NCBI GenBank assembly: GCA_963717955.1
Contig: CAVQXR010000001.1
Coordinates: forward strand, 1,364,001 to 1,428,000
Source: CAVQXR01 sp963717955
GTDB taxonomy: Bacteria; Actinomycetota; Thermoleophilia; Gaiellales; Gaiellaceae
DNA: 64,000 nt
Direction of reading: 5' to 3'
Of the stretch, positions 28,042 to 36,526 are shown one piece after another. The notes below the pieces were generated by a model. It was not told where the DNA came from. It saw only the letters and a list, made by a program, of their open reading frames with translations, and made no database searches. The translations under genes and the position numbers were made by a program. Numbering within the stretch: the first letter of the stretch is position 1; every line of letters begins with the position of its first letter.

Positions 28042-28794
28042 CTACCAGGCGGACACGAGCTGCTCGGGGATGAGGAGCTTGTCGAGAACCTGGTTCGCGC
28101 GCTCGATGTGCGACTGACCGCCGCTGAGCGCGAAGGCCACGTGACCCGGGAAGAGCATCGTCAACTCGAGTCCCCGCAGCTTGCGCAGCGAGGCGACCAG
28201 GCGATCGAGCCGGCAATCGTGGATGTTCTGGAGCAGGATCTTGCCCCCGAAGAAGATCACGTCGCCGGCGAACAGCATCCGCTCGCCACCGTGCTCGAGG
28301 AGCAGCGACACGTGCCCGTCGGAATGTCCGGGCGTGTCGTAGACGGCGAGCCGCAGGTCGCCGACCGCGACCGTGTCGCCCTCGGCCAACTCGACGTCGA
28401 TCGGGCACGGCTCGAGCCGGTAGTCGAGCGGGTAGATCCCGACCTGCTTCCCGACGTCGATCGAGACACCCACCTCGTCGCCGTTGCGGATGTAGTCGGC
28501 CGTCTCGGCCGACAGGTACATCGCCGGATCGGAGAGCAGCGCGCGCGTCCGCGCGGCGCCACCGCCGTGGTCACCATGGGCGTGCGTGAGGATCACGTGG
28601 CGGATCCGCGCCGGATCGAAGCCCTCCCGGCGCACGTTCTCGACGATCGCCTCGGCGCCCATCCCGGCACCGACATCGATCAGCGCGAGCTCGTCGCCGC
28701 CGTCGAGCAGGTACACGTGGCAGTCGAACGGGTCGGTCATCCCGAAGCCGAAGGCTCCGGAGCCGACGAGGTAGATGCGATCCGTCAGTTTCAT
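28042..28794 (-). CDS. MBL fold metallo-hydrolase
   Basis: A 250-residue metallo-hydrolase with HAHGDH metal motif, TPGHSDGHVS, FAGDVIFFGG and PGHVAFAL. The N-terminus YLVGSGAFGFG aligns with the other two MBL proteins in the window. It differs by HSDGH where the others have HCAGH. Confidence 0.86.
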   Translation of the reverse strand: MKLTDRIYLVGSGAFGFGMTDPFDCHVYLLDGGDELALIDVGAGMGAEAIVENVRREGFDPARIRHVILTHAHGDHGGGAARTRALLSDPAMYLSAETADYIRNGDEVGVSIDVGKQVGIYPLDYRLEPCPIDVELAEGDTVAVGDLRLAVYDTPGHSDGHVSLLLEHGGERMLFAGDVIFFGGKILLQNIHDCRLDRLVASLRKLRGLELTMLFPGHVAFALSGGQSHIERANQVLDKLLIPEQLVSAW

Positions 28795-28873
28795 CGGTCC
28801 TCCTCTGCGGGCTACGCGGGCTTCGTGGTCGCGCCGGGCGGGCTCCGGTACGACGCTATCGTGCCGGGCGTGC

Positions 28874-29803
28874 TCAGTCCATCCGGATCGGCGGGAGCAA
28901 GCCGCGGTCCAGCCGGGCGAGCACGCAGGCGAGCGGCGGTACGAGCTGACCGACGGTGAGCTTCCCCGCCGCCCCGAGCAGCCGGTAGGCGTCGGCCAGG
29001 GTCAGGCCGTGGAGGCGCATCAGCCGCTGCGCAAGGTCGACATAGGCGGTCCGGACGAGCTCGTCGAGGCTCCCCGGCCCGGTTGCGATGCTGCCCGCGA
29101 ACGTGCTCGTGTTGAGCTGGGGGAGCTCCGCGAACTTCGCGTCACGCTCGGTGAGCGTCCTCATCGAGACGAGCACGTCCGCCTCGGTCTCGATCGCGGC
29201 CCGGTTGATCTCCGCGTCGCCCTGGGCGAGGTGGGCGTCGCCGGCGAAGAGCAGACCGCCGTCGACCCGTGCTCGCAGGACGACGGTCGCGCCGGCGGTC
29301 AGCTCCGGGAGATCGAGGTTTCCGAGCGTGTTCCTGTCCTGCCCGAACGAGGGGCGGGGCTCACCCGCGGGCGCGAGCCCGAGCGTCCCGAGCATGGGCG
29401 CGAGCGGCACCCGCACGGGGCCGGCCGCGGTCGGGAGCACGAGCGCGCCGTCGTCGACGGGGCAGATCACGGACTCGGGCGAGAGCGACTGCTCGACGCG
29501 CGCCGTCGTGCACGTGTAGCCGGCGCCAACCCGGGGGGCCGGGTCGATCCGCTCGATCGTCACGGCGAGAAGATCGCCGGCTCGGGCGCCTCGCAGGGCG
29601 ATAGGCCCGGAGACCGGGTTCGCCCCGCCGAGCCGGGCCACGGCGTCCTCCAGATCCGCATACACCGCTCCGTCGTCGGTCACCGTGCCGCGATGGGCGT
29701 CGTTCGTCTCGACGACGAACGGCTCGTCGGGCTCGACCTCGAGCACCGGGTCGAGCGCGGCGTCGAACGCGTAACCGTAGCGGTCGCGTGGAACCCGCTT
29801 CAT
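28874..29803 (-). CDS. Acetamidase/formamidase family protein
   Basis: A 309-residue member of the FmdA/AmdA family: NDAHRGTV near the N-terminus, VSGPIALRGARAGDLLAV, GALVLPTAAGPVRVPLAPMLG, and GGLLFAGDAHLAQGDAEI, the family's metal-site region. It cleaves short aliphatic amides to acid and ammonia. Its ATG overlaps the stop of the aldolase gene upstream by four bases. Confidence 0.87.
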   Translation of the reverse strand: MKRVPRDRYGYAFDAALDPVLEVEPDEPFVVETNDAHRGTVTDDGAVYADLEDAVARLGGANPVSGPIALRGARAGDLLAVTIERIDPAPRVGAGYTCTTARVEQSLSPESVICPVDDGALVLPTAAGPVRVPLAPMLGTLGLAPAGEPRPSFGQDRNTLGNLDLPELTAGATVVLRARVDGGLLFAGDAHLAQGDAEINRAAIETEADVLVSMRTLTERDAKFAELPQLNTSTFAGSIATGPGSLDELVRTAYVDLAQRLMRLHGLTLADAYRLLGAAGKLTVGQLVPPLACVLARLDRGLLPPIRMD

Positions 29804-30585
29804 CGCTCCCCGCGGATCGCGCCCGCAAGCCCCGTGGCGCCGCCGAGGAGGAGCCGGACGTCGTCGCCGACGACAAACCGCGCTCCTGCGAGACGTTGGC
29901 GTGTCGCCGCCTCCGCGTTGCCGGCCGGGGCGCCGAACGCCTTACCCGCCGCGGCCGCGGCCGCATGGATCCGCTCGACGGCCTCGAGCAGCTCGGGCGC
30001 GTCGTAGCGCCCGGTGACACCGAGATCACGCGAGAGGTCGGTCAGGCCGACGAACACGACGTCGATGCCGTCCACGGCAGCGATCGCCTCCGCCTGCTCG
30101 AGCCCGGCCCGATCCTCGATCTGGACGACGACGACCGTGCGTCGCTCGCTCAGATCGACCCAGTCGTCCACCGGCATCCGGGCCCCGTACCCGGTCTGGC
30201 GAGGCGAGGCGAGACCGCGGGTTCCCCGCGGGGCAAAGCGTGTCGCCCGGACGGAGATCTCGGCGTCGGTCGCGGAACGGACGAGCGGGATCTGAACGCC
30301 GACGGCGCCCGTCTCGAGCGCGCGGGAGATCCCGGCCGCATCGATGCTCGGGACGCGGACGATCGCGTCGATCCCGGCGGCCTCCGAGCCCCGGACCAGC
30401 TCCGCCACCCGCTCGAGCGAGATCGGGGTGTGCTCCATGTCGATCACGACGGCGTCGAGCCCGGCGGCGGCGATCGCTTCGGTCGCCGCCGCAGCGGGGA
30501 TGCGCTGGAAGCAGGCGGCGATGGTCTCGCCGCGGCCGAGCCGCGCCTTCAGCGTGCGAGTCTCGTCGGTGTCGAGCCAGCCCAT
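29800..30585 (-). CDS. HpcH/HpaI aldolase/citrate lyase family protein
   Basis: A 261-residue TIM-barrel aldolase: VVIDMEHTPIS, RVPSIDAAGISRALETGAVG, VQIEDRAGLEQAEAIAAVDG and FVGLTDLSRDLG, where most relatives have GPxDLS. The family splits 4-hydroxy-2-oxo acids to pyruvate plus aldehyde using a divalent metal. ATG at 30585 follows GAGGAGAGG. Confidence 0.84.
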   Translation of the reverse strand: MGWLDTDETRTLKARLGRGETIAACFQRIPAAAATEAIAAAGLDAVVIDMEHTPISLERVAELVRGSEAAGIDAIVRVPSIDAAGISRALETGAVGVQIPLVRSATDAEISVRATRFAPRGTRGLASPRQTGYGARMPVDDWVDLSERRTVVVVQIEDRAGLEQAEAIAAVDGIDVVFVGLTDLSRDLGVTGRYDAPELLEAVERIHAAAAAAGKAFGAPAGNAEAATRQRLAGARFVVGDDVRLLLGGATGLAGAIRGER

Positions 30586-30665
30586 GCCTCTCCTCGCGAG
30601 CGTTGACGAGTATCCACGATGTCGAGTACCTTCGCCTCCTCCGCACACATCCACGGGAGGTTCGC

Positions 30666-32714
30666 GTGAGCCGCTACCCGCACCTGTTCAGCCCGCTCCG
30701 GATCGGCACGGTCACGGTCCGCAACCGGATCATGCAGACCGCCCACGTGAAGCTGTTCACGACCGATGGTCGGGACTCGCACCGCAACGTCGCCTACCAG
30801 GTCGAGCGTGCGAAAGGGGGAGCCGGCCTCCTGATCACGGGCAACCGGCTCGTCCACCCCACCTCGACCACCGGCATGCCGCGGTTCGCCTACCAGTACG
30901 TCCCGGGCGCGATGGAGGTCGACCGCGCGATGACGGCGGGCGTGCACGAGCACGGCGCCGCCATCTTCACCCAGCTGAACCATTTCGGGATCAACGCCAC
31001 GAGCGACTCGGCCGACGACTTCCGCGTGCTCTGGGGTCCCTCTGCGGTCAAGTCGCCCGCGTACGGGGAGACCGCGAAGGCGATGGAACCGGAGGACATC
31101 GCCGAGGTCGTCGACTGGTGGGCGCGCTGCGCCGAGCTGTCGCGGGAGGCGGGGTTCGACGGCACCGAGGTTCATCTCTCGCACTCCTACCTGCTCCACC
31201 AGTTCCTCTCCCCCATCTACAACAAGCGCGAGGACGAGTACGGCGGCTCGTTCGAGAACCGGCTGCGCTTCACCCGCGAGGTGATCGCCGAGGTCCGCCG
31301 CCGCTGCGGCCGCGACTGGGTGGTGGGCGTCCGGCTGACGCTGTCGGACTTCATTCCCGGCGGCCTCACGCCGGGTGACGCGGTGAAAACGGCGCGCCTG
31401 CTCGAGGACGACGGCCAGCTCGACTACGTGAACGTCTCCGCGGCCGGCTACCACAACATCCACATGGCGATCCAGCCCTCGGACGAGCCCGACGGGTACC
31501 TCGTCGAGCTGGCCGCCGAGGTGAAGAGCGCCGTGTCGCTCCCGGTCTTCACGATCGGCGGCATCAAGGACCCGGCGATGGCAGAGGAGATCCTCGCGAG
31601 CGGCCGGGCCGACATGGTCGCGATGACCCGGACACAGATCGCCGACCCCGAGTTCGCGAACAAGGCACGCGACGGACGCGAGGACGAGATCTACCACTGC
31701 ATCCGCGGCAACCAGGGCTGTATCGGCCGCGTCTTCAAGGGCCTCCCGATCAGCTGCACGGTGAATCCGGCCACGGGCCGGGAGGCCCGCTTCGGGATCG
31801 GGACGCTCCATCCGGCCGACGATCCGGCTCACTGGCTGATCGCGGGCGGGGGCCCTGCCGGCATGAAGGCCGCGGAGATCCTCGCGAAGCGGGGCCATCG
31901 GGTCACGCTGGCCGAGAAGGCCGACCGCCTCGGCGGGCAGGTCAACCTGATCCTGGCGACCCCGGGGCGCGAAACGTTCGGCCTGGTCACGACCGACCTC
32001 ACCGCGCAGCTCGACAAGGCGGGAGTCGAGATCCGCCTCGGCACCGAGGCCACGCCGCAGCTCGTCGCGCAGACCGGCGCGCACGGCGTGATCCTGGCGA
32101 CCGGCGCCGTCCCTTCGCGCACGGGGTTCTCGATGGTCAACCCGATGGCCGAGCAGCTGCCCGGAGTCGAGCAGGAGAACGTCCTCCACGCCTGGGACGT
32201 GCTCGACGGCAGCCGTCCCGTCGGCGACCGCGTGATCGTCCTCGACGACGACGGCTCCCGCGCCGCAGCCGGCGTCTGCGAGGTGCTGCTCGACGCCGGC
32301 AAGGACGTCGAGATCGTGTCGCGCTTCAACGCCCTCTTCCCGTCCACGTTCACGACCCTCGATCTCGCGACGCTCTACGGCCGCCTGATGTCCAAGGGGC
32401 TGCGCGACCGTCTCAACCACTGGGCGGCGGGCATCGACGGCACGACGGTGACCGTGTTCAACCTGTTCACCGGCCGCACGGCGGAGCTCGAGGCCGACAC
32501 GATCGTGCTCGCCACGGGCCCGAAGGCGGACGACGCGCTCTACTTCGAGCTCAAGGGGCGGGTACGGAACCTCCACCGGATCGGCGACTGCCTCGCGCCC
32601 CGGAAGCTCGACCATGCGATCTACGAGGGCTACCTCGCAGGCCGAGAGCTGTGGGACTGGGAGGAGCGGACGATCTACGAGGGCGACCTCGAGCGCGTGG
32701 AGGCGATGGCGTGA
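30666..32714 (+). CDS. Old-yellow-enzyme/FAD fusion oxidoreductase (2,4-dienoyl-CoA reductase-like), one Fe-S cysteine missing
   Basis: A 682-residue protein in the layout of 2,4-dienoyl-CoA reductase and trimethylamine dehydrogenase: an FMN TIM barrel (FSPLRIGTVTVRNRIMQTAH; EVHLSHSYLLHQFLSP), an Fe-S segment, then a Rossmann domain (GGGPAGMKAAEILAKRGHRV). The cluster motif usually reads CxxCxxxC plus a later Cys. Here Cys345, Cys352 and Cys364 remain, but residue 348 is Gly (GGC where TGC is expected) in CIRGNQGC. The cluster may be absent or have an altered fourth ligand. GTG at 30666 follows GGGAGG. Confidence 0.88.
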   Translation: MSRYPHLFSPLRIGTVTVRNRIMQTAHVKLFTTDGRDSHRNVAYQVERAKGGAGLLITGNRLVHPTSTTGMPRFAYQYVPGAMEVDRAMTAGVHEHGAAIFTQLNHFGINATSDSADDFRVLWGPSAVKSPAYGETAKAMEPEDIAEVVDWWARCAELSREAGFDGTEVHLSHSYLLHQFLSPIYNKREDEYGGSFENRLRFTREVIAEVRRRCGRDWVVGVRLTLSDFIPGGLTPGDAVKTARLLEDDGQLDYVNVSAAGYHNIHMAIQPSDEPDGYLVELAAEVKSAVSLPVFTIGGIKDPAMAEEILASGRADMVAMTRTQIADPEFANKARDGREDEIYHCIRGNQGCIGRVFKGLPISCTVNPATGREARFGIGTLHPADDPAHWLIAGGGPAGMKAAEILAKRGHRVTLAEKADRLGGQVNLILATPGRETFGLVTTDLTAQLDKAGVEIRLGTEATPQLVAQTGAHGVILATGAVPSRTGFSMVNPMAEQLPGVEQENVLHAWDVLDGSRPVGDRVIVLDDDGSRAAAGVCEVLLDAGKDVEIVSRFNALFPSTFTTLDLATLYGRLMSKGLRDRLNHWAAGIDGTTVTVFNLFTGRTAELEADTIVLATGPKADDALYFELKGRVRNLHRIGDCLAPRKLDHAIYEGYLAGRELWDWEERTIYEGDLERVEAMA

Positions 32715-32724
32715 GCGCGATCGC

Positions 32725-33312
32725 TCAGACCGCTTGCACCTCGCGCCACCGCGGGCACGAGAGGACGTGGTCGTTCACGAGCCCCGTCGCCTGCATGAAC
32801 GCGTAGCAGACGGTCGGGCCGACGAAGCGGAAGCCGCGCCGCTTGAGCTCCCTGCTCATCGCCTTCGACTCGGCCGTCTCTGCGGGAATGTCGGCGAGCG
32901 CACGGAACCGGTTCACCCGCGGCACGCCGTCGACGAACGACCAGAGGAGGGCGTCGAGGCTCCCGAGCTCCTCGCGCGCGTCGAGCACGGCCCGGGCGTT
33001 CCCGATCGCGGACTCGACCTTCAGCCGGTTGCGAACGATTCCCGAGTCGCCGAGCAGCCGCTCGACGTCGCGCGCGCCGAAGCGGGCAACCGCCTCGGCG
33101 TCGAATCCCGCGAAGGCACGCCGATAGCCCTCGCGCTTCCTCAGGATCGTCGCCCACGAGAGGCCGGCCTGCGCGCCCTCGAGCACGAGCATCTCGAACA
33201 GGTGCCGGTCGTCGTGGGACGGCACCCCCCACTCCTCGTCGTGGTAGGCGAGGTAGAGCGGATCGCCGGCCGGCACCCACTGGCAGCGGCTGCCCGACTC
33301 CGAGCCGGACAC
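32725..33312 (-). CDS. tag: DNA-3-methyladenine glycosylase I
   Basis: A 195-residue repair enzyme that excises 3-methyladenine. It shows the family pattern: CQW near the N-terminus (Cys10, zinc ligand), YHDEEWGVP (His24), LEGAQAGLSWATIL, and a C-terminal VNDH and CPRW with further zinc ligands. GTG at 33312, 11 bases after the LeuB-like stop, behind GGGAG. Start chosen so the zinc Cys is included. A housekeeping gene among catabolic ones. Confidence 0.9.
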   Translation of the reverse strand: MSGSESGSRCQWVPAGDPLYLAYHDEEWGVPSHDDRHLFEMLVLEGAQAGLSWATILRKREGYRRAFAGFDAEAVARFGARDVERLLGDSGIVRNRLKVESAIGNARAVLDAREELGSLDALLWSFVDGVPRVNRFRALADIPAETAESKAMSRELKRRGFRFVGPTVCYAFMQATGLVNDHVLSCPRWREVQAV

Positions 33313-33322
33313 GGCGAGCTCC

Positions 33323-34300
33323 CTACCGCACCGCGGCGAGGACCGCGTCGCCGAACTCGGCCGTCGTCGCGGAGCCGCCGAGGTCACGGGTGGGTGCCGA
33401 GGCGAGTGCCGTGTCGATTGCGCCCTCGAGCCGCCGCCCGTGCTCGGGCAACCCGAGCCCGTACGAGAGCAGGAGCGCGGTCGAACGCAGCATCGCCGCC
33501 GGGTTTGCCATCCCCTGACCGGCGATGTCCGGGGCCGAGCCGTGTACCGGCTCGAAGATGCCGGGTCCATCGTCGCCGAGGCTCGCGGAGCCCGCGAGCC
33601 CGAGCCCGCCAGTAACGGCTGCGGCCTCGTCGGAGAGGATGTCTCCGAACATGTTCTCGGTGACGACGACGTCGAACCGCTCGGGACGCTCGACGAGCTG
33701 CATCGCGGCGTTGTCGACGAGCATGTGCTCGAGCGTCACGCCGGGGTAGCCGGCCGCCACGTCGGTCGCGACACGCCGCCACATCCGGGACGTCTCGAGC
33801 ACGTTCGCCTTGTCGACCGATGTGACGTGCCCGCGCCGCGCCTGCGCGAGCTCGAACGCTCGCCGGCAGATCCGCTCGACCTGGCTCGGGTGGTATTCGC
33901 ACACGTCGAAGACGGTCCCGTCGTCGCGAACGCCCTTGGCGCCGAAGTAGAGACCGCCGACGAGCTCGCGGACGATCAGGAGATCGACCTCTCCCTGCCG
34001 CGCGGGGCGCAGGTTCGCATACACGTCGAGCATGCTCCGCAGGCGCAGGAGGCCCTGCTCGGGTCGGACGTCGGCGGCGTCGAAGTCCGGATGGCCGATC
34101 GGGCCTTTCAGCACGGCCGCGGCGCCGCGGCAGGCCGCGAGCGTCTGCTCGGGGAGCGGATCTCCGTACTGGCGGATCGCCGCGGCACCGAACGGCTGCT
34201 CGTCGATCTCGACCTCCGCGACGAGCGCGCGCAGCGCCCTCACCGCCTGCTCGGAGACCTCCGGGCCGATGCAGTCGCCCGGCAGGAGGACGACTCTCAC
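33323..34300 (-). CDS. Isocitrate/isopropylmalate dehydrogenase family protein
   Basis: A 325-residue beta-decarboxylating dehydrogenase: LLPGDCIGPEV, RSMLDVYANLRPA, SVDKANVLETSRMW, HMLVDNAAMQL, TENMFGDILSDEAA and FEPVHGSAPDIAGQG. It could be 3-isopropylmalate dehydrogenase, but the isolated position next to hydantoin enzymes leaves tartrate or homoisocitrate types open. GTG at 34300 overlaps the isochorismatase stop by four bases. Confidence 0.85.
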   Translation of the reverse strand: MRVVLLPGDCIGPEVSEQAVRALRALVAEVEIDEQPFGAAAIRQYGDPLPEQTLAACRGAAAVLKGPIGHPDFDAADVRPEQGLLRLRSMLDVYANLRPARQGEVDLLIVRELVGGLYFGAKGVRDDGTVFDVCEYHPSQVERICRRAFELAQARRGHVTSVDKANVLETSRMWRRVATDVAAGYPGVTLEHMLVDNAAMQLVERPERFDVVVTENMFGDILSDEAAAVTGGLGLAGSASLGDDGPGIFEPVHGSAPDIAGQGMANPAAMLRSTALLLSYGLGLPEHGRRLEGAIDTALASAPTRDLGGSATTAEFGDAVLAAVR

Positions 34301-34950
34301 GACGAGACCGCGACCCGGCCCGGAACGCTCTCGACGTAGGCCAGGGCCTCGTCGAGGCCGACGACGTCGGCGTACTTCGCCTGGATATCGAACAGGTTCG
34401 CCTCGTGGGGCGCCTGCGCGCGGTCGCCGACACAGTCGCGCGGGACGAGCGTCGGCCACCCGTACTGCAGGAGGTCGATCGCCGTGGCGCGGATACAGCC
34501 CGAGGTCGTCGCTCCGCACAGGATCACCGAGTCGACGCGCTGGGCGACGAGGACGGAGGCGAGGTTCGTGCCGAAGAAGCCCGAGGCACCCTTCTTCATG
34601 ATCACCACCTCGTCGTCCCGGGGCCCGAGACGCGGGTCGATCTCGACCCAGTTCCCGCCGAGCTCGAGCGCAGCGAGCGAGGGCGCCTTCTGGAGCCAGA
34701 GGCCCCCGTCCTTGCCGTGGGGCTCGAAGCCGATCGTCGTGAAGATCACGGGGAGGCCCTTCGCGCGCGCGGCGTCGAGCAGGCGCCTGGTCGCCTCGAC
34801 CTCGGCGGTCAGGTCGGAGCCGAGGGGACAGTCGGGGTCGGTGAACCCGCAGGAGAAGTCGATCACGAGCACTCCCGGACGTTCGCCGAGCGACAGCGCC
34901 TGGCCGAGCTTCGCCTTCGCGTAGACCTCACGTGCCTGCTCGTCGCTCAT
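34297..34950 (-). CDS. Isochorismatase-fold cysteine hydrolase (N-carbamoylsarcosine amidase-like)
   Basis: A 217-residue cysteine amidohydrolase with the full triad: Asp31 (VLVIDFSCGFTDP), Lys119/120 (VIMKKGASGFFGT) and Cys152 (GATTSGCIRAT). FSCGFTDPDCPLG is typical of N-carbamoylsarcosine amidases. Overlaps the hydantoinase stop (ATGA). The hydantoinase opens a cyclic diamide to an N-carbamoyl amino acid, which this enzyme could then split to amino acid, carbon dioxide and ammonia. Confidence 0.85.
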   Translation of the reverse strand: MSDEQAREVYAKAKLGQALSLGERPGVLVIDFSCGFTDPDCPLGSDLTAEVEATRRLLDAARAKGLPVIFTTIGFEPHGKDGGLWLQKAPSLAALELGGNWVEIDPRLGPRDDEVVIMKKGASGFFGTNLASVLVAQRVDSVILCGATTSGCIRATAIDLLQYGWPTLVPRDCVGDRAQAPHEANLFDIQAKYADVVGLDEALAYVESVPGRVAVSS

Positions 34951-36374
34951 CGGATGCTCACCAGCCGCGTCTCGCCGGCGGCGGTCAGCTCCTCGCCGAA
35001 CCGCGCCCTCCGGATGAACCGCCCGGCGCCGGGCTTCGCGACGAGCTCGTCGTCCTCGACGATCACCTGGCCCCGCACGAGCACCATCTGCGGCGCGCCG
35101 ACGACCTCCGTGCCCTCGAAGAGGTTGTAGTCGACGTTCGAGTGGTGGGTCGCGGCCGACAGCGTCAGCTGCTTGCCCGGGTCGAAGACGACGATGTCCG
35201 CGTCCGAGCCCGGGGCGATCGTGCCCTTCTTCGGGTACATGCCGAAGAGCTTCGCGACGTTCGTGGAGAGGAGCTCCACCGCCTTGTTCATCGAGAAGCG
35301 GCCCGTGCGGACGCCGTGATGGTGGATCATGTGGAGCCGATTCTCGATCCCGGGGCCGCCGTTCGGGATCTTCGAGAAGTCGCCCTTTCCGAGCGTCTTC
35401 TGGCCGTCCCAGTTGAACGGGCAGTGGTCGGTCGAGATCGCCGAGAGGACTCCGGTGGCGAGCGCATGCCACAGGTGCTCCTGGTTCTCCTTCGGGCGGG
35501 GCGGCGGCGTGTAGACGTACTTCGCGCCCTCGAAGCCCGGCTGCTCGAGCGCCGTCTCGTCGATGAACAGGTACTGGGTGCACGTCTCGCCCCACGCGTG
35601 CCAGTCGTCCTCGCGCGCGCGGGCGAGCGGATCGATCGACTCCTTGCACGACACGTGCACGACGTACAGGGGGCAGCCGGCGACGCGGGCGAGCTGGATC
35701 GCGCGGTTCGTCGCCTCGCCCTCGGTGATCGGCGGCCGCGTACGCGCGTGCCAGACCGGGTCGGTGTTGCCCGCGGCGAGCGCCTTCTTCACGAGCACGT
35801 CGATCGCGTCGCCGTTCTCGGCGTGCACCATCACGAGCGCCCCGGTCTCGGCGGCGACCTCCATCGTCCGGAACAGCGTCTCGTCGTCGACCATGATCGC
35901 GCCCTTGTAGGCCATGAAGAGCTTGTAGCTCGTCACGCCCTCGTCGGGAACCCGGGCGAGGTCCTCGAGGCTGCCGCCCTCCTTCAGGTCGGTGATCGCC
36001 ATGTGGAAGCCCACGTCGATGACGGGCTTGCAGCGGGCGATCTTCTCGTGCCAGGTCGCAAGGGCATCGGGGAACGACTGCCCCGGCGTCTGGAGGCAGA
36101 AGTCGACGAGCGACGTCGTGCCGCCGAACGCCGCCGACACGGTCCCGGACGTGAAGTCGTCGCAGGTCACCGTGCCGCCGAACGGCATCTCGAGGTGCGT
36201 GTGGGGGTCGATGCAACCGGGAATGACGTACTTGCCGGTCGCATCGACGACCCGGTCCGCAGGCATCTCGAGCGACTGGCCGATCAGGGTGACCGTCTCG
36301 TTCTCGATGAAGACGTCGCCGAGGTAGTCGTCGGAGGCGGTGATGATGCGGCCCCCCTTGATCAGCACAGACAT
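34947..36374 (-). CDS. Dihydropyrimidinase / D-hydantoinase
   Basis: A 475-residue amidohydrolase-superfamily enzyme: DPHTHLEMPFGG (His58, His60), TSYKLFMAYKG containing the carboxylated lysine, HAENGD, HVSCKES and STDHCPFNWDGQK. Length and C-terminal VVGAPQMVLVRG match hydantoinase/dihydropyrimidinase. It opens hydantoins or dihydropyrimidines. It is the first gene of a hydantoinase, amidase, LeuB-like, Tag series. Confidence 0.91.
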   Translation of the reverse strand: MSVLIKGGRIITASDDYLGDVFIENETVTLIGQSLEMPADRVVDATGKYVIPGCIDPHTHLEMPFGGTVTCDDFTSGTVSAAFGGTTSLVDFCLQTPGQSFPDALATWHEKIARCKPVIDVGFHMAITDLKEGGSLEDLARVPDEGVTSYKLFMAYKGAIMVDDETLFRTMEVAAETGALVMVHAENGDAIDVLVKKALAAGNTDPVWHARTRPPITEGEATNRAIQLARVAGCPLYVVHVSCKESIDPLARAREDDWHAWGETCTQYLFIDETALEQPGFEGAKYVYTPPPRPKENQEHLWHALATGVLSAISTDHCPFNWDGQKTLGKGDFSKIPNGGPGIENRLHMIHHHGVRTGRFSMNKAVELLSTNVAKLFGMYPKKGTIAPGSDADIVVFDPGKQLTLSAATHHSNVDYNLFEGTEVVGAPQMVLVRGQVIVEDDELVAKPGAGRFIRRARFGEELTAAGETRLVSIR

Positions 36375-36490
36375 CGCGCGATGACCTCCCTTGGGACGAA
36401 GACGAGGGAAGTATGACCGCCCGGAGACCCGAACGGCCGTGTCCCCGTTCTTGTCCCCTTGCCTTGTCCCCGTGCATCGCACGTGTCCCC

Positions 36491-36523
36491 GTGCCTGGCA
36501 CGTGCCTGGCACGTGCCAGGCAC
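36491..36523. repeat. Triple GTGCC-N-GGCAC palindrome
   Basis: Two direct copies of GTGCCTGGCAC (36491-36501, 36502-36512) followed by the inverted form GTGCCAGGCAC (36513-36523). They end just before the receptor gene stop region. Upstream, TGTCCCC occurs four times (36440-36490). The 152-base gap 36375-36526 holds nothing else. Confidence 0.65.
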
Positions 36524-36526
36524 CGC

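Noticed and set aside
30549..32615. 688-codon minus-strand frame opposite the OYE/FAD gene
   Set aside because: Mirror frame of a strongly recognisable enzyme; no motif or plausible family.
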